Shown: positions 1 to 6,431 of the stretch, in pieces
Position numbering within the stretch: position 1 is the stretch's first letter
How the letters are laid out: the number at the start of each line of letters is the position of its first letter
NCBI GenBank assembly: GCA_002387735.1
Contig: DGKJ01000007.1
Location: 1 to 9,913 of the forward strand
Origin: Bacteriovoracaceae bacterium UBA4573
GTDB lineage: Bacteria; Bdellovibrionota; UBA1018; UBA923
Length of the DNA stretch: 9,913 nucleotides
Direction: 5' to 3'
The notes under the pieces: model-generated
The model's database searches: none
What the model saw: only the letters and a program-made list of their open reading frames with translations
What the model was told of the DNA's origin: nothing
Position numbers and translations under genes: made by a program

Positions 1-604
1 CGTGTTGATGTTGCTCTGCGGCTGTCTCACCCGCGCGCGTGTGCTTTTTGTCATTCCGTTGCTCGCATTTTATCTGTTGCGCGACTTTCCGAAATTAGGC
101 GGGCGATTGATGAGAATCATTCCCCGCAACAAGCAACGCATGGTGCAGGACCTCCGAGACCGCCTAGACCTTGTCCTCGGTGGGTTTCTAAGGGGGCAGC
201 TTTTGGTGAGTGGGCTACTCTCGACTTACTACGTTTTTGCCTTTCTCGTGCTGGGCATAGATCTCGCGCTGGTCCTTGGTGTACTGGCGGGCGTGCTCAA
301 TTTAGTGCCCTACGTAGGAATCATGATCGTCATTGCAATGACAACGCTACTAGCTCTATTGCACGGAGCGACGGCTGCAACTTTTATTGCGCTCGGAATC
401 GTATTCGCCATCGGCATGGCGGTCGAAGGCGTGTTTCTGACCCCCAAAATCGTAGGGAACCGAGTTGGCCTCCGACCTCTCAGCATATTGATTGCGCTCA
501 TGTGCGGGGGCGAGCTTTTCGGATTCGTAGGAATGTTGCTTGCGATTCCCACCGCCGCCACCGTTAAAGTGTTTATTGAATACTGGATCGAACAGCGGGT
601 GTAA
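1..604 (+). CDS. AI-2E family transporter, C-terminal part (5' truncated)
   Basis: This is an inner-membrane protein of the AI-2E transporter family (PF01594). The family includes the autoinducer-2 exporter TqsA and Na+/H+ antiporters, so the substrate cannot be told from sequence. About 200 residues are visible. A hydrophobic segment ends in LLRDFP, followed by a charged cytoplasmic stretch with the polar motif RDRLDLVLGGFLRGQLL. Then come the family hallmark LAGVLNLVPYVG (about residues 95-106) and the typical ending TPKIVGNRVGLRPL with FGFVGMLLAIPTAA. Family members are usually about 350 residues, so the N-terminal helices lie beyond the left edge. The GTG at base 2 is only the first in-frame codon in the window and is not proposed as the true start. 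The gene ends inside a terminator stem. Family assignment is confident; substrate is unknown. Confidence 0.88.
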   Translation, partial: VLMLLCGCLTRARVLFVIPLLAFYLLRDFPKLGGRLMRIIPRNKQRMVQDLRDRLDLVLGGFLRGQLLVSGLLSTYYVFAFLVLGIDLALVLGVLAGVLNLVPYVGIMIVIAMTTLLALLHGATAATFIALGIVFAIGMAVEGVFLTPKIVGNRVGLRPLSILIALMCGGELFGFVGMLLAIPTAATVKVFIEYWIEQRV

Positions 605-636
605 CCTCGCGTAGCGATTGAAACACCCGCTTTTTA
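595..636 (+). terminator. Intrinsic terminator of the AI-2E transporter gene
   Basis: The perfect inverted repeat GCGGGTGT (595-602) and ACACCCGC (623-630) is followed directly by TTTTT (631-635). The left arm contains the last codons and reaches into the stop codon. The 20-base loop holds a smaller hairpin, TCGC-GTA-GCGA, so the RNA could stack into a longer rod. On the opposite strand no T-run follows the stem, so it should act on the plus strand only. It also separates the transporter from the convergent small gene that ends at 638. Confidence 0.8.
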
Positions 637-637
637 G

Positions 638-991
638 TTAGGGCGCTTCGTTGCCGCCGGCGCCACCGGTCGTGTCCCAGAGGCCAGTATCCCAGGTTGC
701 ATGTGGGCGGTTGCCCATTTCATCGAAAGTGCGACCTTGATCTGAGACAGATTCCATCCGGTCGCGCGGTATAGAGCGACGGGTAGAAACGGGCAAACCG
801 CGTTCGCTCTGCGCTCCAGCGCGAAACTCTTCGTTTGGTTGTACCAAGGATTCGCAATTACCTCCGCCCGATCTCGAGCCGCGGCCTTCGCGGGTACCAC
901 CAGCCTGCGCGGTGTGGGTGAATAAAGTCAAAATAAGAACAGGAACAAGTATAGAAAAAGAGACCCCGGTCCGAATCAAAATCTGACTCAT
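638..991 (-). CDS. Small secreted glycine-rich protein of unknown function
   Basis: This predicts a 117-residue protein that I do not recognise. It has a convincing Sec signal peptide: a short basic start (IRTG), a hydrophobic core from about residue 10 to 24 (SFSILVPVLILTLF), and the cleavage motif AQA (28-30) before GG. The mature part is about 87 residues, polar and probably disordered. It has a Gly/Arg/Ser-rich beginning (GGTREGRGSRSGGG), one cysteine (C46), and a tail with the doubled motif WDTGLWDTTGG before GGNEAP. The ATG at 989-991 was chosen because it places the signal sequence at the N-terminus; the nearest Shine-Dalgarno-like AAGGG is 13 bases away, which is weak. The gene is divergent from the large secreted protein starting at 1149 and could share its control region. 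The signal peptide and sensible codon use argue that it is real, but small size and lack of a known family keep confidence moderate. Confidence 0.55.
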   Translation of the reverse strand: MSQILIRTGVSFSILVPVLILTLFTHTAQAGGTREGRGSRSGGGNCESLVQPNEEFRAGAQSERGLPVSTRRSIPRDRMESVSDQGRTFDEMGNRPHATWDTGLWDTTGGAGGNEAP

Positions 992-1040
992 GTTTTACTA
1001 CCAACCCTTCGCCCATTCTCGTACCTGTCAAGCAAAATAG

Positions 1041-1060
1041 AGTCAACCCGGGTTGCTTTT
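1041..1060. promoter_or_regulatory. Perfect 12-bp palindrome in a divergent control region
   Basis: CAACCCGGGTTG (1044-1055) is perfectly self-complementary and lies between two divergent secreted-protein genes. A T7 run follows on the plus strand (an A-tract on the minus strand). Read on the minus strand, the palindrome runs into TTGACT (1041-1046), a plausible -35 for the small secreted gene. The best -10 at 17-base spacing (TACGAG, 1018-1023) matches only half of consensus. A second, perfect TTGACA lies at 1026-1031 without a good -10. It could be an operator for a dimeric repressor. It could also be a weak terminator against antisense reading, but the centre has no real loop. Confidence 0.3.
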
Positions 1061-1135
1061 TTTCTTGAAAAACTAGTTTGGGCCGATTGCCGACTCCAGA
1101 AAAATGCGGTCAAGTTTTGTTGGGAAACAAAAACA

Positions 1136-1141
1136 AAGGGG
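1136..1141 (+). promoter_or_regulatory. Ribosome binding site deciding the start of the 898-residue protein
   Basis: AAGGGG lies seven bases before the ATG at 1149. It makes that ATG a better start than the in-frame ATG at 1104, which has no such site and would add 15 residues before the signal peptide. Just upstream, GTTTTGTT (1114-1121) and AACAAAAAC (1126-1134) can form a hairpin with one bulged A and loop GGGA. The binding site stays single-stranded directly after it. Confidence 0.7.
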
Positions 1142-1148
1142 AAACGTC

Positions 1149-3845
1149 ATGCGAATGATTCGCTGGGGGTTGGCAGTTGTTTTGGGACTTTCGGGGTTGG
1201 CCACGGCGGGTAGCGGCCAAGCGACGGAGAGCTACTACTCGGTACCAATAAAATCCAAAAAAACCATCACTGACGACGGTTGTGTACTCCAGATACGCCT
1301 TTTTCCCGACGACTTTTATTTTTGGTTAACGGTCACCAGGCGTTGCGGAGACGAACTCCCAGATCTAGTTTCTGAAAGAAGTTTTACCTCGGAAAATCTG
1401 GCGACCCAGGCGTATGAACGAGAAAGTCAAAAACTCGATCAGTCCCATGGCGCTTCGACCCACTATCAATTTGCGCCCGGCCAAACGCCAGCTGAGCCCC
1501 CTAAGGTTCCGAACCTCACGGCTCCCCAAGACGCTGCCGCGCAGGCGACGCCACTGTGGGTGGTGCAAAATCAGTGGAACCTAGAGTGGGAGCAGCGGTA
1601 CGCCCAGTGGGTGACCTCCGAAGTGGATAATGGGTTTTTTCTAGAGCACGGAATTGCTACGGACTGCGCCGACGTGGTTTACGCTGTTCGCTGGATATTT
1701 GCCCGGCAATTCGGATTGCCAGTTAAAGCTACGATCGACGGTGACGTCGCGTTCACTCAAAATTCCAAAAAAGCAGAGTGGGCAAGCCTCCCCACGGCCG
1801 AGCATTGGGCGGAGGATCAACGGTTTAGAGCAGCATTAGAATACCTCATGAAAATGACCTACACGCGAACGCTCCCTGACGACACCGTTCCAGTGGCCAT
1901 CAATGAGGCGAATTTAAAGCCCGGCATTATCTACTTAACTCTTTCGAGCGTATCCGGTCATGCCCAGCTCCTGAGTCGGGTTGATCCAAAGGAAACCCCG
2001 TTTCTTAGGTTCGTTTCGTCCACGGTTCCTCGCGAAGTTCGCGAGTTGGACGGACACGGATTTTGGGTCAGTCGCCAGCCCACATCTGATGAAGGGTTTC
2101 GTCGTTTTGTTTGGCCTCACTTAACGAAGAAATCTGAGATGCCGGGTTATTCGACTGAACAATACAAACTATCCTTTCTTCGAAAATATCTGAGTTTTTC
2201 ACAGGCGGTGTTCGATCGATTGGGTGTAAAGTTCGATCTAGTGCGGCGGTTCTCCGAGGGTACTCTGAGTATGGAGCAGCTGTTAACTGAACGAAGCTCA
2301 ATTGTTGTTCAGGCCCAGCAAGTATGCGGGCGCGAGGGCGCTTGCCCCCCTGGTAGCCGCGACGAAGATAGTTACTCTACCCACTCCCGTGACCGGCGTA
2401 TGCGCGAGCTTCTGCAGCACATTGATTTAATCGCAAGCGAGTGTCAGTTCCGAGGGCTCGATCAGTGTGACAAAGACCGACAACGAAGGATCGAGGTCTG
2501 GACCATGAACAATGGAGAACAGGACATGAGCGTTGGAGTCGTAACCAGCGTGCTGCGGGCTGGTTTAATTGACTCGGAAGCTACCAGTTCAATTTCAGCT
2601 CGTTGGGGCACTGACGTTCCCGCGTTGGTCGCAAAAATTGTGAGTCGCAAAGAGTATCTGCAAAAAAAACGTCAGGAAATTATTAACCAACACACCAATG
2701 CCGGCGCGCCCTGCGAGGAAGATCCCGAAAGGTGTGCTCCCGGTTCCGAGAACTTCAGACGCTGGACGACGGCATCGATCGACATTGAGCTTTTGCGTTT
2801 GGCAGAGTTTCGCGACAACTATTGTCTTTTTGCCTGGGGTTGCGCGAGTCTTGATTCGCTTCTTAAAGAAAGGGGATTAGATCTCGAATTAGAGTCGCTG
2901 AGGATGCTTGCAAGTGATCCGCGCACGGGCTACCAACAGCGAACGGAGCGGATCGCTCTAATCAAAACCACAGACGCGTCTGAACTTGCGCGAGCAACGC
3001 AGGTGATTCAGGCGCATTGGCCGAAATCACGGGTGACAGACATTGCTCCGGTGCGGGGGCACTGGTTGGTGTATAGCCGAGACCGAGTTGGAGTTGTGTT
3101 AGCGGGCAATCAAAAAACCGAAATCGAGCAAAGTGATTTGAAAGTCGTCGCAAAGGCGCCGGCAAAGGGCGAGATTCGCTGGGCACGCTGGGTGGGCGAG
3201 TCGATCGTGCTGATTGAGAGATCAGATTATTCGATGTTGGTAGACGCCGAGACGAATAAAAAGCTTGGTCTCGTCGAAGTGCCCGATTCTTCTAAAACGC
3301 ATAGTCCCTGTTTGTGGTTTGCAGTATCCGAACAGATTTATGATTGCACTCAAGGATATCTACGGCGCGGAGCCGTCGATCAAGAGTCGCTCACAATGAT
3401 TGCTTCGCAAAACGGCATTGAACATGCCCGGATCACTGGTTTGATCGGAGCCGACGCTCGTTCTTGGTACGTGGAAGTCAAAGGATGTATTCGTGTTGAA
3501 GGTTGCGCCGTGGATCATCAAGTGGGTTATGTTCGAGTGAACAAGCGAACTGGAGCGGCCACTGAATTTTTCGCCACCACTGCGATTGAAAGCCAAGATA
3601 TGGCATGGTTCGAGGAGCAGCTCGGAGCAAGCGGTCGATTGAGTGTTATCGCAATACCCGAAGCCATGGGTACGATTGCCGTATACGAAACTAAAAATGC
3701 GGAGTCGTATGAGCCTGTTTTGAGCAAAGTGGTGGACCCGTGGTTAACTCTTTGGATGCGTCGCAATGCCTGGGGACCGCATCTGGGGATCGCCGACCGC
3801 GAAAGTAAGTACGTATTGCGAAATTCAGAAAGCCGCGATCGCTAA
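1149..3845 (+). CDS. Large secreted protein with transglutaminase-like Cys-His site
   Basis: This is an 898-residue exported protein without a family name I can give. The start at 1149 has a good ribosome binding site and gives a clean signal peptide (basic MRMIR, hydrophobic WGLAVVLGLSGLATA, likely cleavage after GQA at residue 25). Residues 165-275 resemble transglutaminase-like or NlpC-like cysteine hydrolases. TDCADVVYAVRWIFARQFGLP places a candidate nucleophile Cys at 173, and SGHAQLL gives His 271; Asp 279 could complete the triad. The middle (about 390-570) holds two similar cysteine modules. The last 270 residues look beta-rich and may form a propeller-like or sandwich domain, which is inference. 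All 14 other cysteines fall into seven close pairs, as expected for a disulfide-bonded periplasmic or extracellular protein. It may cut or cross-link peptides or peptidoglycan. The gene stands alone on its strand and is convergent with the next gene after only 20 bases; no terminator was seen. The open frame is certain, the enzymatic role tentative. Confidence 0.82.
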   Translation: MRMIRWGLAVVLGLSGLATAGSGQATESYYSVPIKSKKTITDDGCVLQIRLFPDDFYFWLTVTRRCGDELPDLVSERSFTSENLATQAYERESQKLDQSHGASTHYQFAPGQTPAEPPKVPNLTAPQDAAAQATPLWVVQNQWNLEWEQRYAQWVTSEVDNGFFLEHGIATDCADVVYAVRWIFARQFGLPVKATIDGDVAFTQNSKKAEWASLPTAEHWAEDQRFRAALEYLMKMTYTRTLPDDTVPVAINEANLKPGIIYLTLSSVSGHAQLLSRVDPKETPFLRFVSSTVPREVRELDGHGFWVSRQPTSDEGFRRFVWPHLTKKSEMPGYSTEQYKLSFLRKYLSFSQAVFDRLGVKFDLVRRFSEGTLSMEQLLTERSSIVVQAQQVCGREGACPPGSRDEDSYSTHSRDRRMRELLQHIDLIASECQFRGLDQCDKDRQRRIEVWTMNNGEQDMSVGVVTSVLRAGLIDSEATSSISARWGTDVPALVAKIVSRKEYLQKKRQEIINQHTNAGAPCEEDPERCAPGSENFRRWTTASIDIELLRLAEFRDNYCLFAWGCASLDSLLKERGLDLELESLRMLASDPRTGYQQRTERIALIKTTDASELARATQVIQAHWPKSRVTDIAPVRGHWLVYSRDRVGVVLAGNQKTEIEQSDLKVVAKAPAKGEIRWARWVGESIVLIERSDYSMLVDAETNKKLGLVEVPDSSKTHSPCLWFAVSEQIYDCTQGYLRRGAVDQESLTMIASQNGIEHARITGLIGADARSWYVEVKGCIRVEGCAVDHQVGYVRVNKRTGAATEFFATTAIESQDMAWFEEQLGASGRLSVIAIPEAMGTIAVYETKNAESYEPVLSKVVDPWLTLWMRRNAWGPHLGIADRESKYVLRNSESRDR
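2325..2841 (+). repeat. Two-copy cysteine module within the 898-residue protein
   Basis: This is a protein-level duplication, not a DNA-level one. Copy one covers residues 393-440 and copy two residues 522-565 of the 898-residue protein. Both show C-x(5-6)-C, then a PGS tripeptide one residue later (CPPGS and CAPGS). A charged stretch of 13-16 residues leads to ELL, and exactly nine residues separate ELL from the next Cys. A close second Cys follows (C-x7-C or C-x5-C). The matching order and spacing support an ancient internal duplication of a helical disulfide module. Confidence 0.6.
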
Positions 3846-3865
3846 CAAAGCCCCAGCGTCTGCGT

Positions 3866-5383
3866 TTACTTTCCTAAACTTAGTTTCGTTAAAATCGCGT
3901 CGTTGTTTCCGCCATTGGGTTCGAATTGGCTTCCGCTCGTCTGGCCAGCACAATACACTGAATCTAAACCGGTGGCATAAACGCTACTACAGAACTCCAT
4001 GCTAGAGTTGTCCTGGCCCGAAAGACGGGTGTTCGCGCCCAGTTGAATTCCAGATTTGAGTACCCCAGCCGAATTTAGGCGAACGACAACAAGGTCTAGG
4101 GATCCCGCATTTGTTTCGCCCAAAGCGCCCGAAGTGGCGCCCGCACAGTACACATTGCCACCGGAATCAAGCGTCAGTGCGTAGCAGTTGTCGCTGCCAG
4201 CGTTGTTGCCAAAAAGAAGTTTAGTGTTTGCACCTAACTGTGTGGCCCACTCGATGTTGCCGACTGAACTTAACTTCACAACGGCGATGTCCCAAGACCC
4301 GTCGCTGTTGGCACGAGCTTCTCCGAAGTTTCCAGTGGTGGAGCCGCCACAATAAACATAACCGTCCGCATCCACTGCGATGCTACGGCAAATGTCCTGG
4401 CCAAGATTGTCATTGGCTCCAAAAGTATTGGTGCGCCCGAGTTGCTTGATCATCTGAACCACGCCAGCCGAACTCCATTTGACGATTAACATGTCATAGA
4501 GTCCTCCCGGATTGTCGGCCATCGCACTTGCGGTGTAGCCACCGCAGTAGAGATCTCCGGCGGCGTTCATGGCAAGACCTGTGCAAACGTCGTAGCTTGA
4601 GTTCGAATATCCGCCCGGTGCGACCACGGTGGTTGTACCGAGTTGTTTGATCCATTGAAGAACGCCGGCTGAGTTCAACTTCACGAGCACGACGTCGGTT
4701 TGCCCCGCATTGGTTTCACCCATCGATCCCGTGGTGGAGCCACCGATGAAGATGTTTTGACTAGCGTCGACCTTAATGCCGTAACCCGTGTCGTCACCCG
4801 CGTTGCTTAGTCCAAAGAACAAGCGCGTAGCGTCACCGAGTTGAAAAATATTTGATAACGCGCCAGTTGAGGTAAATTTAGCGACGAAAATGTCATAGCC
4901 GCCGCCGTTGCCTTCGCCCATCGAACCATTGGTGGCGCCAGTGATGTAAATGTTCCCAGCGGTATCAAGAGTAATTCCCTTCACCGTTTCTGCGCCAGCG
5001 TTACTGCGACCCGTTTTTTTCGTCACAGCTCCGAGTTGGGTCAACCATTCGAGTTGTCCAGTGGCGTTAAACTTTGCGAGATAGGCGTCAGGTCCCCCGG
5101 CTGTAGCTTCTCCCAGACTCCCATGGGTTTCGCCGGCGCAATAAATGTTTCCCGCATCGTCGCCCGTGACAGCCATGCACCCGTCAAGGTTGCTGCTGTC
5201 GCCACCACTAGGTGTGGTGACGGACCCTATTTGAGCGCCCCAGACGACTTTCGGTAAAGAGGCCAAAAAATCGTTGATGGCATTCTGGGCGTTGTTGCCG
5301 GCGCCTATGCTGACACCGCCGCCGCAGCCGGAAAAGACCAGCGTCAATACGAAAATTCCAAGAGCTAGGCTAAATTTCAACAT
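3866..5383 (-). CDS. Lipoprotein with seven-bladed SBBP-type beta-propeller
   Basis: This is a 505-residue lipoprotein. The signal peptide MLKFSLALGIFVLTLVFSGC ends in a lipobox (VFSG-C20). Gly at position +2 gives no inner-membrane retention signal, so outer-membrane anchoring is likely. From residue 46 on there are seven repeats of about 65 residues of the SBBP type (PF06739). Each runs as GNIYCAG.T.GS.GE, then a DI.V.KL strand, SAG.L.W, and .QLG. The seventh repeat stops at LTKLSLGK without the final W..QLG strand, and residues 46-52 (VVWGAQI) supply it, as expected for a closed ring. Such proteins usually bind or scaffold at the cell surface; no enzyme residues are evident. The start at 5383 has GGAGG six bases away. 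The same frame stays open upstream through the tRNA gene to 5647, but that extension is spurious. A 137-base leader separates it from the tRNA on the same strand, so co-transcription is possible. Confidence 0.88.
   Translation of the reverse strand: MLKFSLALGIFVLTLVFSGCGGGVSIGAGNNAQNAINDFLASLPKVVWGAQIGSVTTPSGGDSSNLDGCMAVTGDDAGNIYCAGETHGSLGEATAGGPDAYLAKFNATGQLEWLTQLGAVTKKTGRSNAGAETVKGITLDTAGNIYITGATNGSMGEGNGGGYDIFVAKFTSTGALSNIFQLGDATRLFFGLSNAGDDTGYGIKVDASQNIFIGGSTTGSMGETNAGQTDVVLVKLNSAGVLQWIKQLGTTTVVAPGGYSNSSYDVCTGLAMNAAGDLYCGGYTASAMADNPGGLYDMLIVKWSSAGVVQMIKQLGRTNTFGANDNLGQDICRSIAVDADGYVYCGGSTTGNFGEARANSDGSWDIAVVKLSSVGNIEWATQLGANTKLLFGNNAGSDNCYALTLDSGGNVYCAGATSGALGETNAGSLDLVVVRLNSAGVLKSGIQLGANTRLSGQDNSSMEFCSSVYATGLDSVYCAGQTSGSQFEPNGGNNDAILTKLSLGK
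3869..5248 (-). repeat. Seven SBBP propeller repeats (protein level)
   Basis: The seven blades have their YxG-type centres near residues 82, 147, 213, 280, 345, 413 and 478 of the 505-residue lipoprotein. Five blades (1, 4, 5, 6, 7) carry a C-x12-C pair: 69/82, 267/280, 332/345, 400/413 and 465/478. Blades 2 and 3 lack both cysteines. The DNA copies have drifted apart, so the array is old rather than recently amplified. Confidence 0.8.
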
Positions 5384-5512
5384 GGGGAGCCTCCAGAAAA
5401 ATAAGGCCGTGATTGAACCAGAGGGACTCAGGCACTCCGTCCCCTCACTAGAAAAGTAGCAACTCGGAGATTGAAACAAAAGTCCCCGTCGAAAAAAATT
5501 AGGTTTTAACTG

Positions 5513-5520
5513 AAAAAAAA
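5513..5520 (-). terminator. T-run directly behind the tRNA-Val gene
   Basis: Eight T residues on the minus strand follow the encoded CCA immediately. The paired arms of the tRNA could act as the hairpin, ending part of the transcript there. A second run of seven T lies at 5492-5498. If read-through occurs, the lipoprotein gene further down would be co-transcribed. This is a weak call because no dedicated hairpin is present. Confidence 0.3.
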
Positions 5521-5595
5521 TGGTTGGCTCGACTGGGATTGAACCAGCGACCCCTACCATGTCAAGGTAGTGCTCTCCCGCTGAGCTACGAGCCA
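5521..5595 (-). tRNA. tRNA-Val, anticodon GAC
   Basis: A full 75-base cloverleaf can be folded by eye, including encoded CCA (5521-5523). The acceptor stem pairs TGGCTCG with CGAGCCA, with discriminator A. U8-A9 are present, and the D stem is GCTC/GAGC around AGCGGGA. The anticodon stem CTACC/GGTAG encloses the loop TTGACAT, whose anticodon GAC (plus-strand bases 5561-5563) reads valine GUC and GUU codons. The variable loop is GGGTC and the T arm is GCTGG-TTCAATC-CCAGT. The anticodon arm and variable loop agree with known bacterial tRNA-Val(GAC). The first pair is U1-A72 rather than the common G1-C72, a small oddity. No convincing promoter was seen in the 91 bases before it. Confidence 0.95.
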
Positions 5596-5686
5596 ACGTT
5601 AGGGAATAGAACTTTCTCTTCTTAGCCCAGGCCGAACCGGGATTCAAGCTTCCGAATTTACGCCCCGGGGGAGCCGTGTTAATTCG

Positions 5687-6358
5687 ATGAGCATGGACCC
5701 AACCCGCGCGTCGAAAAGTTGCGCTTTAAGTTATCAGGAAGCTCTAGCCCGGCAAACCGCTGCTAGCGGGCCCGGGTGGCTGCTGTTTACGCCACCTCCA
5801 GTGCTAACCGTCACGCGAAGATCTAGCCCCGGTGAACTGCGAGTGAGCAGTAACTTATTGAACGAAAAAAATATCGAGTTACTTACAGTGGACCGCGGGG
5901 GGCGCACCACCTACCATGGGCCGGGTCAAATCGTAGGGTTTCCCCTAGGAACACTCGCCGACTTCGTGGGTGATTCGCGAGGAGTTCGAAAATTTATTGA
6001 AAAGCTCGTGTCTGCGCTGGAGTGGTTCGTGGAATCAGAATGGCGACGTAGTGGGGACCGACGCACCATTGATCGCAAAAAGGCGGCGCAGTGTCCCGGC
6101 GTGTGGGCTCGCACCGAAACAGGGGAACTCCAGAAAATAGCTTCGATAGGACTGGCGTTTCACCGCGGACGAATGGCTCACGGATTTGCGCTCAATGTTG
6201 ACGAAACCTCGACGGCGCCATTTCAGTGGATTCACCCTTGCGGCGAGCCCGACACCCAGATGTCGTGTGTTTACCCGCGTGCCGCTCGCGAGATACCGGC
6301 AGTAAGCGCGCGGTTAAGGTTAACACTAGCGAGCGCATTCGAAAAAGCTATCGGTTGA
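5687..6358 (+). CDS. lipB: Octanoyltransferase LipB (lipoate biosynthesis)
   Basis: LipB moves octanoyl groups from octanoyl-ACP to lipoyl domains of enzymes such as pyruvate dehydrogenase and to GcvH; LipA then adds sulfur. It acts in the cytoplasm. The 223 residues are close to the E. coli length of 213. The signature DRGGRTTYHGPGQ is at 69-81. The catalytic lysine is K150 in QKIASIG, HGFALN is at 165-170, and the catalytic cysteine is C185 in HPCG. PGVW (137-140) is also typical. The start at 5687 is the first in-frame ATG. Its GGGGGAG site is rather far (13 bases) and overlaps the self-complementary CCCCGGGG at 5663-5670. The N-terminal motif usually seen as EHPPVYTLGR reads TPPPVLTVTR here, so one conserved His is missing. 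No lipA lies next to it. Identity is secure. Confidence 0.95.
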   Translation: MSMDPTRASKSCALSYQEALARQTAASGPGWLLFTPPPVLTVTRRSSPGELRVSSNLLNEKNIELLTVDRGGRTTYHGPGQIVGFPLGTLADFVGDSRGVRKFIEKLVSALEWFVESEWRRSGDRRTIDRKKAAQCPGVWARTETGELQKIASIGLAFHRGRMAHGFALNVDETSTAPFQWIHPCGEPDTQMSCVYPRAAREIPAVSARLRLTLASAFEKAIG

Positions 6359-6431
6359 CAATTGCGGTCCAGGGTACGAAACTCAGAGCACATTAAATTT
6401 TTAAAATTGACCTTATTGGAGGCACATAAAG
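6355..6431 (+). promoter_or_regulatory. Possible promoter and strong ribosome binding site before the PuuD-like gene
   Basis: A consensus -35 TTGACA (6355-6360) overlaps the lipB stop codon. Seventeen bases later stands GAAACT, only a half match to a -10 box, so the promoter call is weak. The AT-rich stretch AATTTTTAAAATT follows. GGAGG at 6418-6422 lies nine bases before the ATG at 6432 and clearly marks that start. No terminator was seen after lipB, so read-through from lipB is also possible. Confidence 0.3.

Noticed and set aside
634..1046. Two further open frames on the minus strand overlapping the small secreted gene (634-900 and 858-1046)
   Set aside because: They lack signal sequences, binding sites and sensible composition, and look like shadows of the frame that has the signal peptide.
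1104..1148. Upstream ATG at 1104 as the start of the 898-residue protein
   Set aside because: It lacks a ribosome binding site and would put 15 polar residues before the signal peptide. The ATG at 1149 has AAGGGG at seven bases.
3835..3842. GCGATCGC octamer, as in HIP1 elements
   Set aside because: Only this one copy was noticed, so it is probably chance.
3846..3865. Terminator in the gap between the two convergent genes
   Set aside because: No stem followed by a T-run could be found on either strand in the gap or close by.
3869..5248. Repetitive DNA as a CRISPR or tandem repeat array
   Set aside because: The periodicity is that of propeller blades at protein level; the DNA copies are diverged and have no constant repeat with unique spacers.
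5384..5520. Riboswitch in the leader of the lipoprotein gene
   Set aside because: There is an imperfect hairpin (5421-5446), but no pattern of a known riboswitch class could be recognised.
5384..5647. N-terminal extension of the lipoprotein frame on the minus strand, starting near 5647
   Set aside because: It reads through the whole tRNA-Val gene, giving a peptide typical of translated tRNA genes (SSAGEHYLDMVGVAGSIPV). The ATG at 5383 has a strong ribosome binding site and starts a perfect lipoprotein signal.
5596..5686. Promoters for the divergent tRNA and lipB genes
   Set aside because: A TATTCC hexamer lies just before the tRNA, but no -35 box at acceptable spacing was found, and nothing better for lipB.
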